Of a DNA stretch of 64,000 bases, positions 23,895 to 36,420 are shown piece after piece. A model generated the notes under the pieces. That model worked only from the letters and a program-made list of their open reading frames with translations. It was not told the DNA's origin and did no database searches. How positions within the stretch are numbered: the stretch's first letter is position 1; every line of letters begins with the position of its first letter. Origin of the DNA: Tetrapyrgos nigripes (Eukaryota > Basidiomycota > Agaricomycetes > Agaricales > Campanellaceae); the NCBI GenBank assembly GCA_013368315.1, contig JAACJM010000043.1, positions 186,001-250,000 of the forward strand, given 5' to 3'. A program made the position numbers and the translations under genes.

Positions 23895-24502
23895 AGTAGG
23901 CATCCAGGCGGATCCTTGGAGCTACAATCGAAACTTCATCTGTACACATTGTTGGGTTTGGAAACTGGGACCAGGTGACATGATCCTTTCTGTCTATTCG
24001 TACATATGAGTCACCCTTGACCTTGAGACCAAGGAAACTGTTGTTAGGATCATGGGACCCCTATTCCTCAGAGAGTACAATACACCTACTCCATTCCTTA
24101 CAGACTATGGCACACCTACCTCCTTTATCTTTGAATCCTCATGGTGATTTAAAGGGCAGAAAAGAAGGCCCTAAGAGATCGTAGAAAGAGTATATGACGA
24201 GTCGACAGTCTGCATCTGCAGATCCAAGTCTTCCCTGTGCAGATCGTCCACACGTCTTCTTCAAACCAAGGGTTCTCGACTGTAATTATAACTTGGAGAG
24301 TCCGAAGCCTTATATATTTTGTGAAAACCAGCCCTGTATTAACAGGTACAACACTCAAACGCTTCCCGAAACCCTTCCTATCGAGTGTGAAGCTGTAATG
24401 CACAACCAAGAACTCGCTATTTGAAAAGCTCATCCTATTATTGACTCTGAAACTGAACCAGAACAAGGATCATCTACCCCTACAAACACTCAACCCAATC
24501 CA

Positions 24503-25149
24503 CACAGTGGGGCACAGAGCATATTTGCCAGCCATTTTTGTGCATTCTTAAATGATGGATAGTTCACATGATTTTGGGTGAGATAAAATCCATTGTATTT
24601 ACTGCTAAAAAGACTGGGTCGCAAAAGCTCAAATTATTTAACTTTTTTTATTCATTAGTGACCAAAAAGAGGAAGTAAATAGTATTTGAGTTTTGATTTG
24701 TAAGAAAATGCGCAAAAGGTATGATCAGTATTTGTGTGCCAGATTCCAGTGAGTAAAATGAATCCACTGGGGCATTGAGAAACACGAACTTAAATTACTG
24801 ATTTTTCTCAACAGCTGGGCATACTCCATATGGGATATTGGCCTCAAATCGGTGCCATATGGAGTAGGTCCGGTGCTGAGCAAAAATCCGTCATTTAAGT
24901 TCAGATTTTTCCTTTACCTTTTTTGCATTTTCTCACAAATCAAAATTCAAATACTATTTGCTTCCCTTTTTTTGGTCATGAATGAATAAAAGTTTAGCAT
25001 GGAAAAACTTGAGCGCATAATTTGAGCTTTTGCGATCTCTTTTTTGGCAGCTAATACAATCAATTTTATCTCACCCAAAATTGTGTGAACTATCCATCAT
25101 TTAAGAGTGCACAAAAATGGCTGCCAAACATGCTCCACACCCCACTGTG
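24503..25149. mobile_element. MITE with long inverted repeats, CACTA-like, TSD CCA
   Basis: The ends are CACAGTGGGG and its complement; each arm continues for well over 80 bases (TTTTTGTGCA, TTAAATGATGGATAGTTCACA and TTTTGGGTGAGATAAAAT are mirrored). Flanking CCA occurs at 24500-24502 and 25150-25152. A 3-bp duplication with CAC ends fits the CACTA (CMC) superfamily. No coding capacity. Confidence 0.85.
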
Positions 25150-25344
25150 CCAGAACCCTCTTCTCTCATACCACCTGATCTGACTTCTGCATCAGATCTG
25201 TTACCAAATACATCTTCTAATAGCCCATCGACCCCTTGCTGAGATCCTTCTCCTGATCCATCAGGACCAGACAATCTTTCTTCTCCTGTAATTCCATCTA
25301 ACAAAGGACCATCCATGGCCCCTCATTGTCCAAACCCTCCTCCC

Positions 25345-25983
25345 TGTTATGACGCGTACAAGTTCTGTACGCTCAGATAAAAATAACTGTGTGGCTAATA
25401 CAATCGGATTTCTGATACTTCCGAGAGGTCAGATATCCAAGGTCATTCAGGGAAAGCTGGTCCAGATTATGATTCTGGACTGACCCAAAAGGTCAGATGG
25501 ACTGGTCAGACGCACGAGGGTAGAATTAGCTATATAAAATAGGACTCAGGGACAGGTCAGATGCCTTAGGGGCATATAATTTTTATTTGAACTTATTTAC
25601 TTATTCTCATGTGTAAGAGCTGGTGTTTGCACAGCAAACAGCAGCTCACAATTCTTGTACTTGAACCCCCACCTTAGTTACTTAGTCTTTTGTATCATTT
25701 ACTCATTTTCCTCAATATACATCTTTTTCTCTGTTCTTTTACTATGAATTGATCGAGTATTGATCAACTCTGACATTGATCTTCTTCTGCAAGGTACCAT
25801 TCAGATCGAGAAGCCGTCTCAATCAACGCTTCTTAATTCTAAGCTTAAATCTGACAGGTAAGCACTTTCACAGCTCATTTTCTGCCTAGCGGCTTCTCGT
25901 TTAAAGCCTACAAGTCTATTAGGTATCTATCTTTCATATAATATTTAGGTATTCTATTACACATACTTGTTCAGGTCATAACA
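25345..25983 (+). mobile_element. Solo LTR 2, TSD CTCCC
   Basis: TGTTATGACGCGTAC at the left and CAGGTCATAACA at the right, 639 bases, flanked by CTCCC (25340-25344 and 25984-25988). It splits the leader of the Gypsy remnant immediately upstream of the gag start. Confidence 0.9.
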
Positions 25984-26012
25984 CTCCCTCTCCAGATCCA
26001 TTAAATCCAGTC

Positions 26013-26108
26013 ATGTCCGACATAGCACTTAACAACTCTAACAGTACTTCTGAACAAGGAAGGAAACCTGATGCCTTTAACAGAGAATGTGATGAAGCAA
26101 AGCAATCA
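26013..26108 (+). pseudogene. gag N-terminal fragment
   Basis: Encodes MSDIALNNSNSTSEQGRK followed by PDAFNRE, aligning with the gag start of the chromovirus at 57518 (MADTPPIGSNGTSERGRK). Homology stops at about 26108. Confidence 0.8.
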
Positions 26109-26399
26109 CCCTATGACGTACCCGAGACTAGTCATGGGTGGAGGTTTCCCAGGCCCAGAATCTGGTTATCGGTGGAGGTTTACCACTATGGCCAGCTCAG
26201 TGGCATAGCTTGTTATGGGGTGGGTCGCTGGGCGCATTGGGTGGGTGGGGGCTGTTCTGACAATTATGGGGATCGGCAGGTATGGCACAACAAAAATACC
26301 AATATCCACCTCATAGGGTAACCTATATTCTGTCACAAGCATGCTCTTTGAATCCGGTAATTTTGTCACGCTAGTATATACTGTTACATCATTGTTTTT

Positions 26400-27400
26400 T
26401 TTTGTCACGCTAGTATGAACATCAGTACTCGGCAGCCAGTGTTATCATTCTTATTTCCTGACCAGCGCTTGGCTATTCAAATGTCGTTGATAGGTGCCCC
26501 ACTGCCATTTCCCACCCTCCATCGTTTCCCCACTGCAGCATCCTGCCCACCACTGCATCCCGCCCTTTGCTGCTTCCCGCCCTCTCTTCCAGCCTTTGCC
26601 ACCCTCCCATGTGGTTGTCCCCTCCATGTGGTTGCCCCCTTCAGGTTTACATCTTGCTCTCGTCAAGGCACAGGTCTCTGACCACTACTGGAAAATGAAA
26701 AAAGTAGGGCGGTACATACTTACTTACTTCTTCAAACACTGAATGTCCCTGTAGTGCAACAGTTTATTGTACTCTAGCCCTTGAAAGGTCAGAGATTCAA
26801 ACCTCTTGCGTCGCTTATTTTTTTCCCTTTCCAATTACCTTGTTCTATTTTTTTTTGTTTGCATCTATTGACCTACCCTTGCACCTCACCCTCATGTCCC
26901 TGCCAATTCGTTCTGCGGTCCAGTTTAAAACACGTTCTTTTTCTTTTTCCCCAGACCCTCCATGTGATCCTCTCACTATTGAGGACTGTGAGCAATGGTG
27001 AGCAGTGCATGGTCTTTTGGTTTAGCTTCTCATCCCCCACTCCCCCCACAGCTCTGTAGCAAAGGGAAATACCCTTATCTTTTGTAACGACCATGGTCTC
27101 TGGCTATGGGTAAAACAGGAATTGGATGAAGAGTTCAACGTTATGTGAGTATTCACCAATCTTTACCACCCTTGTAATAAAATGTGTGATTATTCCAGCA
27201 CCTACAGTTACTTCCATATTTTGCGTGAAGCTGCCTAAACTTATGCTTGGCAGGTTTACATAGGGAAAAGGGGGAAAAAGCAGCCTGATGCCAGCAAGTC
27301 TTAATGTTTAGTTTATCTACTTTCGCGTTACCCAGCCCACATCACGATATGGGTGGTTTGAAAATCAAGACAGGCCATCCGGAATCATGTTACGGGTGGT
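26400..27400. other. No convincing gene
   Basis: Low-complexity C-rich DNA (CCACTGC, CCCGCCC words at 26490-26620) followed by sequence with no supported exon. A TATGGGTGG and TTACGGGTGG pair at 27345-27395 echoes the subterminal words of the KDZ unit. Confidence 0.4.
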
Positions 27401-27421
27401 CTACAATCCTTTGACAATGAG

Positions 27422-30400
27422 CTACTCCGAATCTGACAACTCCAGTCTAGTCTCTGCCTGCCACTTCTTCCTTTGTTCCTCCCTTCTCACTTTTTCTGCC
27501 TCCTCCTTAGCCTCTTTTGCATTTATCCTCTCCTGCCACTTGTCCAACTCCTTGTCAAATAAGTCCTCTCCCAGAGTCCTAATGTGTTGGGTTGGCACTC
27601 GAAAGTAGCTATAAACCCATTCGCTGGAGGGTAGCAACATTAGAACACTCATATTAGTCACAATGGACCACTCACTTTGACGCCTCCTCATTCTGTTTGC
27701 TCTTCACCCTCAGCCACACGCCATGCAGATTGCAGAAAATCATCTGGCTGCGTCTTTTGAGCCCTAGCCACAAAATGTAATGAATCTACTCACCATTGCA
27801 TACAGTCCTCAAAAATCTTTGGGTCAAGGGCTTTTTCATCCTCAAAGGCTATGACTAGAGTCTGGAAATGCATGTAGGAATTCTGGGGGTAAAAGTAGAC
27901 AACAACTATAGATCATTTTCTGCGTTACGAACTACGTCTTCATCAATGGTGGCCTCTGGGGTATCCTCCAGCTCAATCGTGAGAGTCTCAAAATTCTGCC
28001 AGCCTGATAAAACTGCTTCTGCATGCTTCAGGAGTGACTCACATGTGGCCAAAATTTCCGCTGCCCGAGTCCTCGTGAGATGAGCCTGTTGGTTTGCATA
28101 AGCATTGAGGCCCTCTGCCAATCCTTTGGAACCCCCTCTGAGTCAGCATCAGCATCCTCCAAATTGCTGACTCACATTCCTGGTAGCCCAACTCTCCTTG
28201 CCTCCCACCATGTTGCCTTCCAGAACATCCTCACCCTTGCCTTACACCATTCAACGTGTATAACTGCAGCCACCAGGAGCCCAAATGAAAATGATGTCAG
28301 TGAAGCTCCCAAGATTGATTTTGAAATTACCATTGTGGAATTCCGGGTCTTCTTCCGAAATTTGAGGATCATACCATATCCATGACAATGTTCTTCAGCT
28401 CTCCCCTCTTCTTCAATAAAGTATTCATCATCACTCTCACTTCTTTCCAGACGCGCTACTTGTGCCACTCTCTCTGCCAGCTCCTCCTTATTCCATGCAC
28501 ATCTTCATCTTTCAACTCTGCCAATGATTTCTCCCATGTGGAAGTCTCCCAATTTCCCCCTGAACCTGCCAATCTCGTTATTGCCAAACGCGCTAATCGG
28601 TACCGAATTTTCCATGAGTGAATCCAGATATCTATCTGCTGCAAAACGCCACTCACTCTTCCACTTCCAACCTGCCCAGTGATGTTCCGCAGCTTGAAAC
28701 ATGCTGACATTGTCCTTGTACGCAGCCCATCTCGTACTCCCTCCAATGCATCCGAGGCTCCTCAATATTGGGCAAATCTCCAATACATGCACAATTCTGG
28801 GCTGACGGGAGGCATAGTAGAATTGTTTCTGGATGTGAGATGTTGGGATCATTGATCTTTTTCATGAGTTCAGGGGAGAGAACATTGGCTATACCAGGCA
28901 TCAGAAGTCTTTGTAGTGCCCGGAATGTTGTTATCCGCTTCAGCAGGGTAGCTTGATGCTTCTGTAGCTCTAGATTCTGTGTGGGAGTTATATATTTATT
29001 TGTCGCAATGAAGAGTTGTAATTGACACCTTGAAAGAACAGATCATGTTAAGTAAGATCCCCAATTAAACTGTACATCCACTTACTGAGCCTCCGGTATC
29101 TCGATACAGGTAACTAAAAAAATAGAAGGGCTGCTTGCATATTGAACATGTCCATTCTGCACGTTGATTAATTCTTCTTGTGTCATCTCTGCTTGTATGA
29201 CCTTGAACTGGTCCTTTTCATTAACTATTTTGATATCAGCAAATACATACCAACATATTGACCTGACACTTGCCTTGATTTTCATCCTCATAGGGACAAA
29301 ATGTTGCATGATCTTGCTCCCACGCAATAATGTGTGCTTTCCACTTGTCCAACGTCTCCCTTCCAACGTCCTTGCACCTTGCCAGTCCATCATCAAATTG
29401 TTTGAAATCACATTCATGGCGATCAAACTCCTTTATTGCCGCAATCAGACACTTCACTAAATTTTTGTCTGGACAAAGTCAGCATCTGATCAGCTCATGT
29501 GAGAAAGATACTTACTGAGATTGGCGATATTCCGAAAGTTGTGGAAACCAAATATGTCATCAAGTGTCTGGGCTCTTGTTCCTGGTCCCATCTCCTTAGT
29601 ATGTGCCACTGCCTTGTTAGACTCGGCCAATCCCTCCTCAATAACCTCCCCATGGGTCTGACCACAACCTGGTGCATAATCAAAGTTAAACTCCATGTGA
29701 CATTCAGGCTGGTGTGCCCTCAAGTGGAATTTGGGAACCATGAACCTGACACCAGTTCTCGTAAAACGAAACTTCCACTTGGGGTTGAGTTCCTCCATTC
29801 GCTTCCAGAAGTTCTGGCTCCACTGGCAGGAAATATCATAGGACACGACAACGGAGAGATATTCCGTTCCATTCATGGTACACCAAAAGATGAAGTCTAC
29901 GTTGCAGTATCTTGACAATAAAGTCAGCCTTCAACATGTTCAACAGAAGTATGAAGCAGACAAATATCACCTTTCGCCTTTTTGCAGATCCAGACCCTGT
30001 GCTGTGCACAACAGCATCCAGCCATACCACTAACCCGCAAGCCAGCCACATTACAAAGATTAGCAATAGCATTGCCTGAAAACCAGAGCAACTGCTCATC
30101 TATATGCAGAATCAGAAGTGTATATTGAACATTAGAAAACACTAACATCTTCCTGATTAACATGTTGCAGTATGTGTTCCCAGTAAGGACTGCTGGGTAC
30201 AAGATATGCATGCCCATCTCCCAAAAGTGGACTATGATGCTCATTAGAGACAACTCAATTTTGCAGACGAAAGTTGGCATCAAGGCCTAGAAACAACATG
30301 TAGAGAAATCTGAAATATATGTCAGCCCATCTGATAGCAAGATACGGGTGGTGTTGGACACCAGCCCATAACCCGTTATGGGGTGGCAACAGAAGATCAC

Positions 30401-32402
30401 TCATGCAGACTCAGGCCCTGCCTCCTTCCAGTTATCTGGAATATTCTTCTCAGGATGTGGGCAAGCAGGGCACTCAAGTGCCAGCTCTCCAAGCGATGTT
30501 CCCTCAATACCTGACTCTGAATGACCACGCCCTCCTCTCTTCAGCATCTTCAAGTTTCTCCATTGATACATGGTTTGCACAAGGGGGTCTGAAAATTTTA
30601 TTTTATTACACAACCTCAAAAAAATTTTTAAGGACCTTGAGCAGACGAACTGACCGACTGACCTTCCATAAAGGGTAGCTTATGTAATATACACGTCATC
30701 AATTTCGCCTTCCTCGTTTCTGAGACCGACCTCTCTCTGCCTTGCAAACCTCGCACAGCCAGCCAGACAGCACAAACTCATCCAGCTGCACAATGGTACT
30801 ATGATTTGGGAACACAAAGGTGAGTTTCCTGATGCAAAAATGGCAGTAATAGTACTCACCCATTTTGCTCAGTTGCTGCAACCAGCTGCAACGCCGGTCG
30901 ACTTCTCTCCATCTTGGACAACCACCCCGCACACACACATGAAGATATCACTACCTTCCATCACTCTGGGCCTTTTGGTACGCTGGGATTTCTCATCCGA
31001 GTCAATCATTACTGTTTTTTTTTCTGAGTACACTGATGGAGTGGACGGCCAGGCAATGAGGATATTTGATTTTCCGTCTTACATGACCTATCCTCGCTGC
31101 CGCTACTTCATTTTTGTTGCTCAAACTGTCAGAAAGGGATGTAAAATTATTTTATACACACTATCCTGCTCTTCTCAACGTCTACGAAGCCCAAAAATAT
31201 TACACATCAAAAATTTTTTAGTGGCCTGCAGTCCTCCAACCAACCAACCCTGGAGTGTACCGGTCCACAGTATCCAAACCCCCTTGGGTTCGCAACATGG
31301 CATGGTAGCAATCCTGGCACATATAATTAATTTCTGATACCATAAACTGAATGAGCACATACCAGAGGCACAGACCCTTGCCTATTACGTGTCATCATCT
31401 CTAATGCCTTGTAAAAATCATACACAGGCAACTTTCCCAGACAATTAAGGTGTTGGAACAATCGAAGACATGAGAAAGTGGTGGCACTGTTAGGGTTCTT
31501 TGGTGTAGCTGGAAACCACATGAAGCGAAGAAGTTGACTAGACTGCGAATGGTTGTCTGAACATCTGCAGAAGTCCAGTGCAACTTGATGAATTCCATTG
31601 ACATGGACCACTGTAAACTCGCCACGGCGTGCCTGCTTTGGGTGGATGCAGTGCGAACCAGGTCCAGAGTGGCCCAACTGGACCCTTAGCCCTAGATTCT
31701 TGAGACACGTCCCTTCAAAAAACTTGCCATTCCATTTCTGCTGTAAATGTTAGGGAGAACTGATCTCAGATATGTACAACACTCACCTCAATCCAATGTA
31801 AAGGCAATCTTGCATGCATGCTCACTATGCAGAGACCACAGTACTGCAATCCACCCTGACATTCATCCTCTACACATTGGAACAACCCAGGAGCTTTACA
31901 GGTGGCACATTTTTCCTTATTGCCCCGACGGCCCTCTAGCCACAGCATTTCATCCAGGTACTGATCTCAATGAGGTAGCCAGGCCCGGGCTGGGTTGTCC
32001 TGACAAATGGTTAGAATAATCATTCCCCATAGAAGCACCCCACTTACCGAATGGATATTTCACTTCCGAGTCTCCTGAATTCCGGCAGAATCTGGAGATT
32101 CAATGGTGCTAAGCCCTTGCAGCTGCAGATCACAGAAGATGGGTGTAGTATCTATCTCAGCCTCCGGAAATGAGGGATAATCATTGTTGTAGTCCTCATG
32201 CAAATCAAAAGCAACACCCATATGGTCATCCTCAATCTCCCTCTCCTCCCCCTCCCTTGCTGAGATGGCATAGTGTGCATCCATCTCTTGTTGTGTAAGA
32301 CTTGAAGAAAAGTGGTTGAACTTTTGACGATGATCGGATACCCTGATTTTGTGGGTTACAGCAGCTTTCGGTTGACGAAAGCCTGGTTGCTTCCGCTTGG
32401 AC
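27422..32402 (-). pseudogene. KDZ-family transposase with CxC2 cysteine cluster (inactivated)
   Basis: In translation order: basic N-terminus (SKRKQPGFRQPKAAVTHKIR, near 32380), the CxC2 zinc cluster (CATCKAPGLFQC, then CQGGLQYCGLC, near 31880), KNLGLRVQLGH, HVNGIHQVALDFCRC and FMWFPATPKNP (31700-31500), WRNLKMLKRGGRGH with GELALECPACPHP (near 30500), the catalytic-Asp block LFLGLDANFRLQN (near 30260), GLRVSGMAGCCCAQH (near 30030), VVSYDISCQWSQNFW (near 29840), PKFHLRAHQPEC and THGEVIEEG, TKEMGPGTRAQTLDD (near 29600), and the C-terminal block HVEWCKARVRMFW (near 28240). A TGA follows DANFRLQN (30255-30257), several frameshifts occur, and about 0.7 kb of foreign-looking sequence lies at 30640-31345. 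Assignment is very secure; activity is lost. Confidence 0.93.
30640..31345 (-). other. Unexplained segment inside the KDZ transposase gene
   Basis: Homology to KDZ stops after NRQGSVPLV (31365, directly followed by a GTATGT donor-like site) and resumes at QTMYQWRNLKMLKR (30570). The piece between contains a minus frame (30938-30699) with CHFC and CEVC pairs about 30 residues apart, which could bind one zinc ion. It may be a long intron, a nested element, or a diverged part of the transposase. Confidence 0.45.
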
Positions 32403-32573
32403 AGTATCTGTCAATGCAGCACAACCGGTAACTATTTATAGGTGGTCTAATAGCCCTCAACTGGCTAAGAGAGAGTCCTGTACTTCACATGAGTTAAAGC
32501 TGGCTGCCAAATTACACCTTGTCTTTGTCATTGGAGTTAATGGTCATAATAGGTGTATCGGAACAAGTAACTA

Positions 32574-32735
32574 TCGACCTTATGATTTATCCGGCCACCT
32601 TGAAAATTTTAATGATCTAGATCAAAGACGAACCAAGGTTGACCAGTACTGGATCAAGGACTAAATATCAACCTTATCATCTGTGGCTGGCTGCCTTGAA
32701 AATCTTAATGATCTAGATCTGAGATGATCCAAAAG
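32574..32735. repeat. Two-copy direct repeat, about 60 bp
   Basis: CCTTGAAAATTTTAATGATC at about 32600 recurs as CCTTGAAAATCTTAATGATC at about 32693, each preceded by a CCTTAT-A-TTAT-like word and followed by TAGATCWRAGA. It lies between the KDZ transposase and the basic gene. Confidence 0.6.
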
Positions 32736-33169
32736 TGGCTGGAGAGCTCACTGGTTGGTATCATGATGTGTCTACCCCTAACCTGTATAGCTCATTTGTA
32801 CATACATACGTAGCTAAGCTTCTTTCTGAAGTCCATCGAACATAGCGCCTCACATCTCTTGCGAGCTCCTCAGCCTCTTTGAGTACTGCTGTTACACCCA
32901 CTTTCTCATATATGATGCACCCCCACTTCTCCATCCTATTAAGCATTTTTGAGAACTTCTCTGAGAGTTCATTGAGCAGAGTACAAGAGCTCCCTTCTGT
33001 GAGATGTTGAACAATCTTTTGGAATACCTTTTCAAAGAATAGTGCAGGAGAGGGTTGGACCTGGTCTTGCATCTTAGAGTGTTGGGCCCATATGTTCTCC
33101 AAGAGCTGGGAGACATGACTGAAGTCTCAAAACACTGAGAATCCTAATCACGAACAAGGGAAATGTGAC

Positions 33170-33510
33170 TTATGCCATTGTAGTTCTCGCCCTCTCTCCC
33201 CTATCATGTTTCTCGTGTTTCTGCGAGTGCCGCTTTAGTCTGGATGCCAGTCTCAGCTGATGAAGGAGAAAGCAGAGAGGAAAAGGGAGAATATAGTGTA
33301 CTTGCCTGGCTTTGCTTTCAGCAGCCTGTGCTAGCTTGTATTTCTCTCTTCGAGCTTCATTAATGGAATCCTTATGACTGCAACACAATAATTAGACAAT
33401 AAAAAGCCATAGAATGTGAGGAAAGCATACCTGTGATGGTATTTTAGACGCTTGCATTGATTGGCAGCCCAGCGCTCAGCCTGAGTGTGATAGAGTTTGG
33501 GACAAGACAT
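33170..33510 (-). CDS. Short basic, bZIP-like protein
   Basis: Met at 33510. Exon 1 (33431-33510) encodes MSCPKLYHTQAERWAANQC and KRLKYHH; a GTATGC donor and TTGCAG acceptor join exon 2 (33302-33377; HKDSINEARREKYKLAQ, then AAESKAR), phase-consistent at a split Ser codon. A third exon from about 33256 would add RLASRLKRHSQKHEKHDRG and stop at 33170, giving about 80 residues. The YHT-E-R-AAN-xn-Y--H pattern with basic repeats is common in agaricomycete genomes beside transposons and looks like a basic DNA-binding region. A helical segment at 33116-32761 (PALFFEKVFQKIVQHL, RMEKWGCIIYEKVGV) may be its C-terminal half if a further intron exists. Function unknown. Confidence 0.5.
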
Positions 33511-33863
33511 GGAGGTTCACACCAAGTACAATATCTTAGTGTTTTGATTTCTGTTTCGTTGGACTTTTTCAAATGAGCACCAGTTGATGCCAGATTTTCC
33601 AAAACTCATCTTCCATATTAATGCTCCCTTCTGGACAATTTCTCTAAGGGTGTTTTTAATTGTGGCTTGCAGCAGAGCTCAACGTTTCTAACGATGAGCT
33701 CAATTCTGAGTGCCGGTCAAGTGCTGGTCAAGTGCCTATTCAAGACTCTGAGTATCCGAACCCATCAGGCCTGCTTGGCTAACCAACACCCTCCAAAGAA
33801 TTTTCCTTCCCAACCACCATGGGTCTCACATACACTTATCAGTCCACAGAAGCCCCCCCATCA

Positions 33864-35773
33864 ATAGAAGCCTGTGACGAGCCTCAACCTGTAGATTTGA
33901 ATCCTTCAGATTTGGAGACCACAGAAAACTGGGAACCATGGACGTGTAGTGCTGCATCGCTCACATGAGGGGAGTATGTAGCTGGGAATTTCTGGGAGGA
34001 TGTCCAAGTTGAGTCCATTCCCTGGTACATGTCCACCTATTTCATTCCCACCAGTTCTCACCAGCCTTTTCGTTACTTTAACAGGAATACCGAAACCCCA
34101 GAGGACTGGTGGATACCAGAGACACAACGGGCTCATGGTGATGCTAGGGCCTGGCTTGATGAGCTACTGGCTGGTGCTCTGAGGCAGATACCTGGTTCAT
34201 GGGGTGTCTGGGGATCTTACACTGTAGCTCTCTCTCCAGAAATTGCAGACGCCATTGCACAGGCGGTGTCATTCAGTCAGGCTGGGATAATACCCCCTCA
34301 GCTCCAATTCCTGACAGGCGAGAGTTTGCGAGTTGGGCCAGGTCTCTGGGTGGGTCCACCCATATCCTGATATGGGCAGGTCGAATTGCATACTAACAAT
34401 AATTATCCTTTCTTTTAGCCATACTATATAGCTCGGGCCAAGAGCATCCTAGTCTAATGTTTAGTGCAATGCAGCTGGTCGATCGACGAGAGGAAATCTG
34501 GCCAGTGGCATGTGAAATGCATAGGGAGCTGGTATCCCTGGAGAAAACCTTGATGACTTTGGCTTCGGATCGACGTTGAGCAGAGTCTGTCTCAGAGAAG
34601 GAAGAAACTACTGTCACCGACTCCATTGCGACCACCGGCTCACATACCATCACCATCACGACCACCACAGTCCCCTAGCTGTGACCAATTCCGATTTTCC
34701 AGTCCTCTGTCCCCTAGCCGAGATCTATCCCCACTGTCCCCAATATCTCCACCCCAGTCCCCTACCAGTGACGTATCTCCGGCGCGATCATTATCTGAGG
34801 GGATCAGATCAGTCAAAGGAAAGGGAAAGGCGAGGGCAGTGGAGCATGACAATGAGGATGTGGAGAACAAGGAGGACTCAGACAGGAATGAGGGGGAGGA
34901 AGAAGATGGGGTTTGGACTAAAGGAGGATTGCAGCAGGGTGTGTGTTGGGACCACCGGGATGAGCCTCGGTTTTGGCCCCACATGCGGCTGTGCTTCGAC
35001 CAGTGGAGACTATTCTTCAGCAGGTATGCTGCTGACGAGACCTGGATTGAGGTATTCAAGAGCCTCCTGCACATCTTCATCGACATCGAGGCAGTGTTTG
35101 GGTTCAAGGAAGACAATGGTGCCCTTGAAAGAAGTGAAGAATGGCCAGGGATATCCGAATGGTTCGATGACTGGAGCTCTGGGGCAGGCCTGATTGTTGA
35201 GGGTCAGAAGCCGGAGCACTATAAGGCGATGGCTGAGGAAATGTGCGAGTGGTGGCACACCCTTAGCTCTTTCGACCCCAAGGACCAGCCAACTCCTCAC
35301 ATACTCTGCATATCAGGTTCACACGGCAGTGTCTGGCAGGCAATATGGACCCTCATGAATTTGGCATTCACAGGTGCTGGTCTGCCTGTCAGCCCAGACC
35401 TTACTCGCCAGCCCCGGGCACCTGATCAAGCAGAGCTATTGGCAGATATGACCATATTTGAAAAATTAAGACATTGTTCACAGAATGAAAAACTTGAAGA
35501 GATTGTGGACGGATTGCACTCACCTGTAATTAGATATGGGTGAGCACGTAGGGCATTACTTATTCTGATCCTCGCTTAGGTGTCTCAAAATTTTCCCTGA
35601 AAGCATTTACATATGCAAGTACAAATCTACATCTCAGGGGCTGGATTCCTAGAATCCACTGGTACCACCAAACGAAAGGAGCCGGTCAAATCCTCCTCCC
35701 AAGAGACACAAGCACAGAAGAAGATGAAGGCAAATACCTCGTGGGTGTCCGCAAATGTATGTATCTCTGCGTA
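33864..35773 (+). pseudogene. Lineage-type protein of unknown function, probably decayed
   Basis: Coding-like blocks run in order: EACDEPQPVDLNPSD (33864), a TGA at 33966-33968, YVAGNFWEDVQVESIPWYMS (33973), ETPEDWWIPETQRAHGDARA (34090), then after an intron (acceptor near 34420) LMFSAMQLVDRREEIWPVA and CEMHRELVSLEKTL, a Ser/Pro-rich linker (34620-34790), an acidic stretch (34840-34910), and a folded C-terminal part (WDHRDEPRFWPHMRLCFDQW, FIDIEAVFGFKEDNG) to 35543. A short last exon (35640-35773) has KRKEPVKSSSQETQAQKKMK. The frame changes between the N-terminal and middle parts, and there is a stop at 33966, so it is probably inactive. Such proteins form large families in ectomycorrhizal and wood-decay fungi; the role is unknown. 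It is the plus-strand gene of the second KDZ unit. Confidence 0.5.
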
Positions 35774-36280
35774 GATTGTACAAGTCTCTGTGTAGGGATC
35801 GGTACAGGTCTCTACAAGGGCATTGCTACAAAACGGAATACATATATTGGGTTAAATACATATAAAAACATATATGTAACTAAGTAAGTGTACAACATAG
35901 ACAAGGAAGAGACCTCAGTGCCATAAATGGAAACACTGACATAGTGTTGAGAGTGTATCTGTGGGCGTTGATCAGCCAGTATTTGATGAACGGATTTTAA
36001 CTGAGGGAATGACACAACTAGGTTAAGCGAGTGTCGTGAGTGTGTCGGTGGTTGTTGATCAAGATAAAATGGTAAGCGATATTGGGGCTCCCCAGCTGAG
36101 GTTTTGATGAGGGTTGAAGTCGTGGTGGTACAAGTAGACATTGGAGTTTATTTTCATTGGTCAGTGTATTTTTAAGCGAGGGAGGGTGACTGTGACATGC
36201 AGACACCAGGGCTAATAGTCGAGGAGGTCCATAGTAATGTATTTACTGCATTTATAATGTGCAGAAGAGAAGCCGATGGT

Positions 36281-36420
36281 CTGCCGCGCCATGCCGATCC
36301 CCCAAATTGCCAAACCAGCCCCCTACCCACCCAATGGGCCCAGAACCCCAGCCCGTAACAGGTTGTCCCACTGAGCTGCCCATAATGGAAAACCCGTAAC
36401 TGGTTACCCATACGACATCG
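36281..36420. repeat. Right inverted subterminal repeat of KDZ unit 2
   Basis: The reverse complement reads CCATTATGGGCAGCTCAGTG, then GCCCATTGGGTGGGTAGGGG, then GGGGGATCGGCATGG, matching 26190-26290 on the plus strand at roughly three bases in four over 130 bases. Confidence 0.75.

Larger units (their letters stand above)
22590..26108 (+). mobile_element. 5' half of an old Ty3/Gypsy element, with nested insertions
   Basis: A 5' LTR (22590-23041, TGTCATGAACTG to ACCTTGACA) is followed by ACTTGAAGGAACTCCCATAC and a long leader that aligns with the leader of the chromovirus at 51-59 kb (read on its minus strand). The gag start is recognisable at 26013 (NSTSEQGRKPDAFN). The copy is cut off after about 30 gag codons, where the KDZ unit begins. 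No 3' LTR of this copy is seen on the far side of that unit. Nested inside are a solo LTR (23400-23894), a CACTA-like MITE (24503-25149) and a second solo LTR (25345-25983). Confidence 0.85.

Noticed and set aside
26415..26742. Pro/Cys-rich plus-strand frames
   Set aside because: They come from a C-rich low-complexity stretch with CCACTGC and CCCGCCC words.
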